Below are positions 58,063-64,000 of a DNA stretch of 64,000 nt, one piece after another. A program made the translations under genes and the position numbers. Source of the DNA: Isoetes taiwanensis (Eukaryota; Streptophyta; Lycopodiopsida; Isoetales; Isoetaceae); NCBI GenBank assembly GCA_021234155.1, contig JAJEKV010000017.1:4252792-4316791 (forward strand), given 5' to 3'. Under the pieces are notes generated by a model. The model was not told the origin of the DNA. It saw nothing but the letters and a program-made list of their open reading frames with translations, and did not search any database. Positions within the stretch are counted from its first letter, which is position 1, and each line of letters begins with the position of its first letter.

Positions 58063-61000
58063 TTTAGGACAATTTCAAAGGGTGGTTGTTTGATTATTGG
58101 CTTGAATAAAGAATGTGGCAATTTTGTATACATGAGGCATCGTTTAAGATCGAAAGGTATGCCATTAAGCATAGGTCATGTTTGTAAGTGATTTGCAATA
58201 AGGAGAGAAGGTGTTTTGTCGTTAGAAAAGACTGCAAAACTCTTTTTATTTTACTTGAAGAGAGAAAGACATCTATCAAATTATGAGTTTGGAGCTTGGT
58301 AATATGGAAGCATAGGAAGCCCTTTCGTGTTTGTAAATGATTTGCATTAAGTGTTGGGCTTTAGCAATAATATCTTATGTTGAGATATTGTGTAGTGCCA
58401 TTTTTTTCACAGAATCAAAAGAGTCACAACATGACATTGATTTGAATGAAATTGTGTTGCATAGCAATCTTGTTGGAATGAATAAGATGTCTAGATCATA
58501 AACTATTGCTAGAAGCTTGTCATTAAGAGAAAGCCATGTGTCTTTCTCGATTTAGAAGCTAGTGTACGAATCATGACATTGCTCATCCTCAAAACAATCT
58601 ATAAGTATGGGGGTAATATTCATATTGTTTCATGGATGGTGCTAATTGCTATATATGAAGGGAAATGATGAGCACAATGATAAGTGGGCTTTAGCGACAA
58701 TTTAAGAGCAATGCAATTTACAACACTTAGATAATGTGCGTTAGGCATGAAAAATGCTAGGCATTCTTTAGAATATTACCCCGACAATGTATGAGATTTG
58801 CCAAGGTCATATGTAAATAACATCAACATCATCCAGATTGTATTGTAGAGCAAAAGTATAGTTATATATAAGTGTATTGGCATCTAAAATTGTATCCATC
58901 CTTTATAGCTGTAGTTGAAGTTGCATCAATCATTCATTGGCTTTAACGTGAAGATTATCGAATAGCATGATGTAATACTTTGTTCAATTTTCAACTGAAC
59001 TGCTAGGTTTTGTACAAATAAATATGCTATATATAGTGGAGATGAACATTTGTCTCAAATTGTTGCTCTGCATGAGATCAATCACATGAGATCACGTCAA
59101 GAAGATGATGCAAATCTCCAAATAGTGTCATAATGAACTGTGTCCACCAGATTGAGGATGCAGGCTCTAGCAAATAAATCATGGGAATCTCTAGCATGTA
59201 CTTGGCATGTGGCTCCATTATCTACAATGCAATTGCAAAACATCAATTGATGTACCAAAATATTGTACCAGTGAGACACGCTAACGACGCAAATCTCTAA
59301 ATAGTATCATAATGAACTTAAATGACTTTGTCCACCACACTGAGAATTCAAGCTCTAGCAAATGAATCATGAGAATCTCTAGCATGTACTTGGCATGTGG
59401 CTCTATTATTTACAATGCAATTGAAAACAGTAATAAATGTACCATGATATAACTTATTAGTATGACGAAGTAAATCTCCAAAAAGGAGGGAACTGCATAT
59501 GAGAATATCTAAACTGCATAGCTGCGTCGTTATGAACTGTGTCTATCAGATTAAGAATTCCTGGTCTAGCAGTCAAATTAGTAAGAATCTCTGGCAATTA
59601 ATATTCATCTATGTATCGACGCTAGGATTTCCAAATGATATGTGCATATCATTTTCTTCAACTGTAGCCATACTTTCCCAAATGGTACATATTATTCTCT
59701 CCAACTATAGCCATACTTGCTGGACTACTGTCACTTACTATATCATAGTCAATGATCCAGTTGATATTCTATCTTTGCAGAATGATCCAATTGATATTTT
59801 GCCTTTGCAGAGTTAAGTATTTACATCATAATGGGCTGCAACTGCTACTCTATTGCAAACCATGGATATGAATACAGTTCAAGCATCTGCACCATGGATT
59901 TATAAATGGGATTGTAAAATGCCGGACATTCTCGCCATTTAGGCATCTGCACATTACAAAAGAGTGATTATATCTTCAAACTTTGTCGCTCCATTCCAGT
60001 TAAGCAAGAGAGCTCAGAACATTACCGTAGAAGCTTCCATAGTCATGTTTTTACATGGAGCTTAGTCTGAAGGAAATGCAACACCTCCCAATGAAAGAGA
60101 TCGTGTTTTAAAAGAAAATATTTAACTGTATCATTACCCGTGGATATGTTGCGCACATGTTCTGCAAGTACATTTTGTTCAAGTCAACTATATCCAAAAC
60201 AATATCCCCCAGTTGTCCAATGGCACCATTCATAGTGCTCACATTGAAGCCTGGGTTTGGCCATGGTGACAAAGAAGCTGCCAATCCTATAAGAGTGCTT
60301 CTTCAAAAGAGGTGTCAAAGGACCTATCAATCATAGAAGAGTGCTGCTTCAAAAGAGGTGTCAAAGGAGCTGTCAATCATAGAAGAGTACTGCTTCAAAA
60401 GATTTTGAGCTTGATCTTATAATTTAGATTCAGCAGGAGCGACAATTAATACACGAACTCCAGCCCAAACCAAGGCATTATATCTAAATGCATAGCAACG
60501 AAGGATTACCACCAACTTCAGCCCAAACGATGTCCGAGAACGAAGAATATTTCTGTAATGATATGAATATTTCTATGGTACTCCATTACATTTTAGATCA
60601 TCTTTGGGTCATGACCACTAAATAACTACTTATCTAATGATATAAAGAGGACCTGTAAACGGTTCTCAGTAGAAGCAGCTACGTTTAAGATATTACCCTA
60701 CCTAGTCTGACTAAGAGACATCTTTATTTTGCCCATTTTCTCAAAAACACAGCAGGCAAGAGCACAAATTTTAATGAGCAATAAATCTGAAATGAAGTGT
60801 TGCAAAAAAACACGTACCCAAGTGTAAAGGCAGAAGCTCCACCTTAAATTGGTTGCACAATTAATGGTCCAAGATTCGAGCAGAAATAACCCATTACATA
60901 AACCATGTTTGAATCTTTGCAAATATGCAGTGCAGTGATCCTCTGAAACTGAAATATGGACAGGAGATTCTATAAGAGATTACATTCCTTCTTTGCCAGA

Positions 61001-61637
61001 AACTCCTACAAAAAGGCCAGCTGTACACCTTCTAGAATCCAAGAGGTTTCATTAGTAGCATGTGATGACGGCAGTGGATGCTGATAAGGACAATTCATGC
61101 CATCTATACCTAGATAACTTCCTCGGCCAAGTGGCACATATGTCATGTGAGCCAAAGCAATAGTCAGACTTGCAAGCTTCTGCACAAATATACATAGATT
61201 TTATGATTTCTGTAGAAATATGCACATTATACATTATGTCATTTTCCAAATGGTTCTGCACACTGTAGTGGATGCACTGCTTTAAAACTAAGATCTAGAG
61301 GCATCCATTTTTGGGGCTTTAAGCCACAAAACCATAATAATAGTTCCATTTACCTGAGCTCACAGCACAATAGACAATTTTGCATGAGTTCCTAGATCAC
61401 TCGCTGCAACGACAGAAACAACAATTACACCAAGCTTGTCTCGAAGATGAAACAAAGAAAAAATACTACTTTCAACATGTCCTACCATTCGAACTTAAAT
61501 AGCCTGAAATAAACTTTGCCACAGATCTAATACAAAAAGATTTAAGATAATGTTCGGTATTCTAGATATTTAGCCTTTGCATGTATAAATAGCTAGAATG
61601 ACAACACTTGTACTTGTAACTAACAATCACATTCGTA
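58063..61637. other. Possible Helitron body; repeats and exon-like pieces
   Basis: Subrepeats include CGTGTTTGTAAATGATTTGC (58329; variant at 58169) and GGGCTTTAG at 58060, 58358 and 58687. A 188-bp unit repeats at 59095, 59283 and, partly, 59462. A 51-bp unit repeats three times at 60285-60415. Two minus-strand blocks look like exons: 61182-61110 (KLASLTIALAHMTYVPLGRG, bounded by AG and GT) and 60290-60139 (GLAASLSPWPNPGFNV, then IGQLGDIVLDIVDLNKMYLQ, donor GTAATG). I do not recognise their protein. Confidence 0.4.
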
Positions 61638-62114
61638 TCCCGGGGGGTTCACCTAGATTATGGGGTATGAAACATGTGAGTGCACCAAATGGGTTTTTTT
61701 ATTGCCTCTCTGGTACCGTATATGTAAGAAAAATATAAGGTTTTTATAGTTTGAGTATCGTATAGATACCAAAGGGAGTGTGATGGCGCCAGTGTTCGAT
61801 TCTTATTTATGCTGTAAGGGTCCATCATTTTTGGTGAGCTTCTACAGTTGAGGATTCTGTGATAATATGATATGACTATGATAATATATATTATATAAAT
61901 ATAAATAATAGAGATATCGTATATGTATGGAAGGGGGTATCAAGTAAAAGTATTTTGGGCAAGTAATTATATAATATGAGCTGCATTCTTTTACAAATAA
62001 TGTAGTCGTATACAAAGGGTTTTTTATATGGAACTGTCGTATACAATGGGTTTTTTGGCATCTTAAGGAACGCACATGGCATATATACCTATAATAGAGG
62101 TGAATCCCCCGGGA
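61638..62114. mobile_element. MITE with TIRs and 6-bp target duplication
   Basis: A 477-bp AT-rich element. The ends TCCCGGGGGGTTCACCT (61638) and, as reverse complement, TCCCGGGGGATTCACCT (62114) match over about 35 bp with few differences. TTCGTA flanks both sides (61632-61637 and 62115-62120). No coding capacity. Superfamily not assigned; if the TIR starts at ATCCC the duplication would be TCGT. Confidence 0.8.
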
Positions 62115-63239
62115 TTCGTATAAGCTTGAACCTATTCTTGCATCAAAATCGCAGACAATAATGGAAATGGACTATCTAAATAGAATAATACACCACTATA
62201 ACAACCATACTGACATGAAATTGCAAACCTGGAGGTGTTATAAATGGTCTTTCAAGCCCATCTAATGGATGATAAACTAAATAGCATCTTCCATACTGCT
62301 AAATTAAGATTTTACTTTTGCCGCTGCCATAGATGGATCTCCATGGAAGTCACATGGAAGATAAATGTGAGATAAACATAGTTTGCTACATGACCTCAAT
62401 AGCTACTTCAGAATTGGACACGACTCTTGTTTTTCTACAGCGAACACATGGTAGACGATGAACAAAAGAGATAAGAATTACCTATAAAAAGCAAGCATTT
62501 TCTTGCTAACGTAAAAGAAATGCCTGTGTTTGGCTCGCAACCTATGCCCTGTGATTCCAAGAAAATATTGGGCTTTACTGTCTCTTGTCAGACATAGACC
62601 AAATCCATACAGTGAGTGCAAGAAGCACCAGTCCCAATATCAAATATTGTCCAAAGAAGAAGATACGTGAAGAGACTACAATGGAAAACTTTAAATTCAG
62701 CTGGCAATTGCAGACACTGAAAAAAAACGACATACCTTAGGTCTACCCATTGAACTCAGACTTGAATTGTCCTGTGTAGTCAGCACTTATTCTTGGTGTA
62801 TAAGCACTTATTCTTGGTGTATAGCCACTGTTCTGTAGTTAGAAGACAAAGTAAGAGGATGGAGTAATTTATATGAACCAAACTACAAAGCAATTTATAT
62901 GGAAAAAACTGTGTGAAATTGAATGAACAAAGTATGGCAATCATGCAGAACATGGGGACACAGAATATGCTATTACCTTGAACTTGAATACTTTATGATA
63001 GTGGCCAGTGCATCAAGTAGGACTTTCACTCTTGATTAGGTTGAGCCAAGAAAGCCCTGTGTTTTAGGCCCTTCGTGCTACTCTTGAACAACACTGTACA
63101 TGCAAATACCAACATCGGGTGGCAAATGTTGGCAAAGCAGCCACCTCTCATGAATTCAAGCATAAACGTGGGCCTCTAGAGAATTCGGCCACTAAGCTAT
63201 GTTATTCCGTTCTCCTGGGCTTAAAATCACTACAGTCTC
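62115..63239. other. Unassigned DNA
   Basis: No gene recognised. A 21-bp tandem pair (GCACTTATTCTTGGTGTATA) lies at 62784-62824. A possible short minus-strand exon end (SSLSSMGRPK then GTATGT) lies at 62740-62775. Confidence 0.35.
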
Positions 63240-63594
63240 CTTCGTTCAAAACCCTTATAAAAACCCATGTAAAACACATATTTAGAGGAGTGCAAGATTA
63301 AAAAGTCATACAGAAGGAAAAGAAGAACGAAGAACATGAAAGAGAAACCTGGTCGAACCAAAACCGGAAAGCAAAAATAGCACTCTATATGTGCAAAACC
63401 CTCTGTCGGCAAGCTTGGCCGGACTCTGATGCAACCCTCTGTCGGCAAGATTGGCCGGACTCTGATGCATCTCGGATGAGAAAATAAGCCTTTGGCTCGA
63501 ATTCTTCTGTGAGGCCCGATGCATGGGGCCAAAATCCAAAACCCATTACTTCGGTTTACTACTTTGCTAAAAAAAAAAAAAAAAAAAAAAAAAA
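63240..63594 (+). mobile_element. Poly(A)-tailed insertion, SINE- or retrocopy-like
   Basis: A 26-base A-tract (63569-63594) ends a stretch that carries a 36-bp tandem pair (63397-63468, CTCTGTCGGCAAGCTTGGCC). It lies 25 bp beyond the third exon of the AHP pseudogene, within what would be its intron. The 5' edge is a guess. No pol III boxes were identified. Confidence 0.4.
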
Positions 63595-63619
63595 GCTGCC
63601 ATAGCCATATTAACCATAC

Positions 63620-64000
63620 CTTGAACTGCTTCCCTTCAGTTGATGCACGTAGGCGCCCATCTGCTTGAAGTCGATCGCTTGCTGCTCTCTGCAAAACCAT
63701 AGTCAAATTATACGATAGTAGTAATAATAATAATAATAATGTATGTTATTTTTGAAGGAAGAATAATATACAGCGCACGCGTTAATTCGGCCAGAATTCT
63801 CTCAGAGTCGCCAAAGAAAAGCGTTACCACTTCGACCACGAAATTGGGGTTAGCAGGGTCTTGAAGCTGCTGCAGCTAAGTAAACTGGTCATCCAAGGTC
63901 CCCTGCACTCAAAACAACTTAGCATTGAACCCAAATCAGATGAAGCGAAATTGAGAGAGCCCACCTCGTTAAACAGGCTCTACATGAATTCAGCGTATCG
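63620..64000 (-). pseudogene. AHP: Histidine phosphotransfer protein (AHP), 5' exons
   Basis: Three exons with GT..AG borders lie at 64000-63965 (start beyond the window), 63903-63772 and 63688-63620, with introns of 61 and 83 bp. They encode SLFNE, GTLDDQFT, LQQLQDPANPNFVVEVVTLF, FGDSERILAELTRAL, then EQQAIDFKQMGAYVHQLKGS and SS. This is the plant HPt protein; the His of HQLKGSS receives phosphate from cytokinin-type hybrid kinases and passes it to response regulators. TAG codons replace the residue before SLFNE and the Gln of FTQLQ, so the copy is probably a pseudogene. The next exon (IGAQRVKNAC region) was not found downstream, where a poly(A)-tailed insertion lies. Confidence 0.8.

Noticed and set aside
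63230-63706. Minus-strand frame of 158 codons with a poly-Phe run
   Set aside because: It reads through the A-tract complement and covers the AHP exon in the wrong frame.

Overview
The window reads as nuclear DNA of a land plant with a repeat-dominated genome. Three things point there: an intact MSRA5-type methionine sulfoxide reductase gene, fragments of other plant genes (histidine phosphotransfer protein, L-galactose dehydrogenase, chloroplast-type Trp/Tyr permease, tRNA m7G methyltransferase), and nested plant-type retroelements primed with the TGGTATCAGAGC site. Introns in the recognisable genes are short (61-65 bp in several). An early-diverging lineage (fern, lycophyte or bryophyte) is possible, but the sequence alone does not settle the species.

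Layout. 0-1.4 kb: decayed Crypton/DUF3504-like tyrosine recombinase (+). 1.8-10.6 kb: Ty1/copia element (-) whose gag is split by a LINE (+, 5.7-10.03 kb) that ends in a (TTCTA)n tail. 10.6-14.9 kb: non-coding, with minisatellites and a LINE-tail remnant. 14.9-16.4 kb: second LINE copy (-). 16.5-19.8 kb: three fragments of a TRM8/METTL1-type gene, a fold-back element with 116-bp arms and a 60-bp minisatellite. 20.0-21.4 kb: ARM-repeat protein relic (-). 22.4-23.9 kb: the one apparently intact gene, MSRA5 (-, four exons). 25.7-29.6 kb: Ty3/gypsy element 1 (+). 29.75-31.4 kb and 41.4-45 kb: 5' and 3' parts of Ty3/gypsy element 2, separated by about 10 kb that holds an L-galactose dehydrogenase fragment and a nine-exon permease pseudogene. 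Its integrase is interrupted by a different LINE. 45.2-46.3 kb: degenerate satellite rich in heat-shock-element-like arrays. 48-49.3 kb: gag of a third LTR family plus a TRIM-like unit. 49.3-55.7 kb: LTR element with 2-kb LTRs and only about 0.34 kb between them, one LTR split by a LINE. 57.09-57.69 kb: complete TRIM with a 5-bp target duplication. 58.0 kb: Helitron-like 3' terminus (-). 61.6-62.1 kb: MITE with a 6-bp target duplication. 63.6-64.0 kb: start of a histidine phosphotransfer pseudogene (-), cut by the window edge.

The genes do not form an operon or pathway. Apart from MSRA5, nearly every coding trace carries frameshifts or stops. Many of the stops sit where related proteins have Gln and would be one C-to-T change away from CAG, which fits decay of methylated DNA. 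No rRNA, tRNA gene or CRISPR array was seen.
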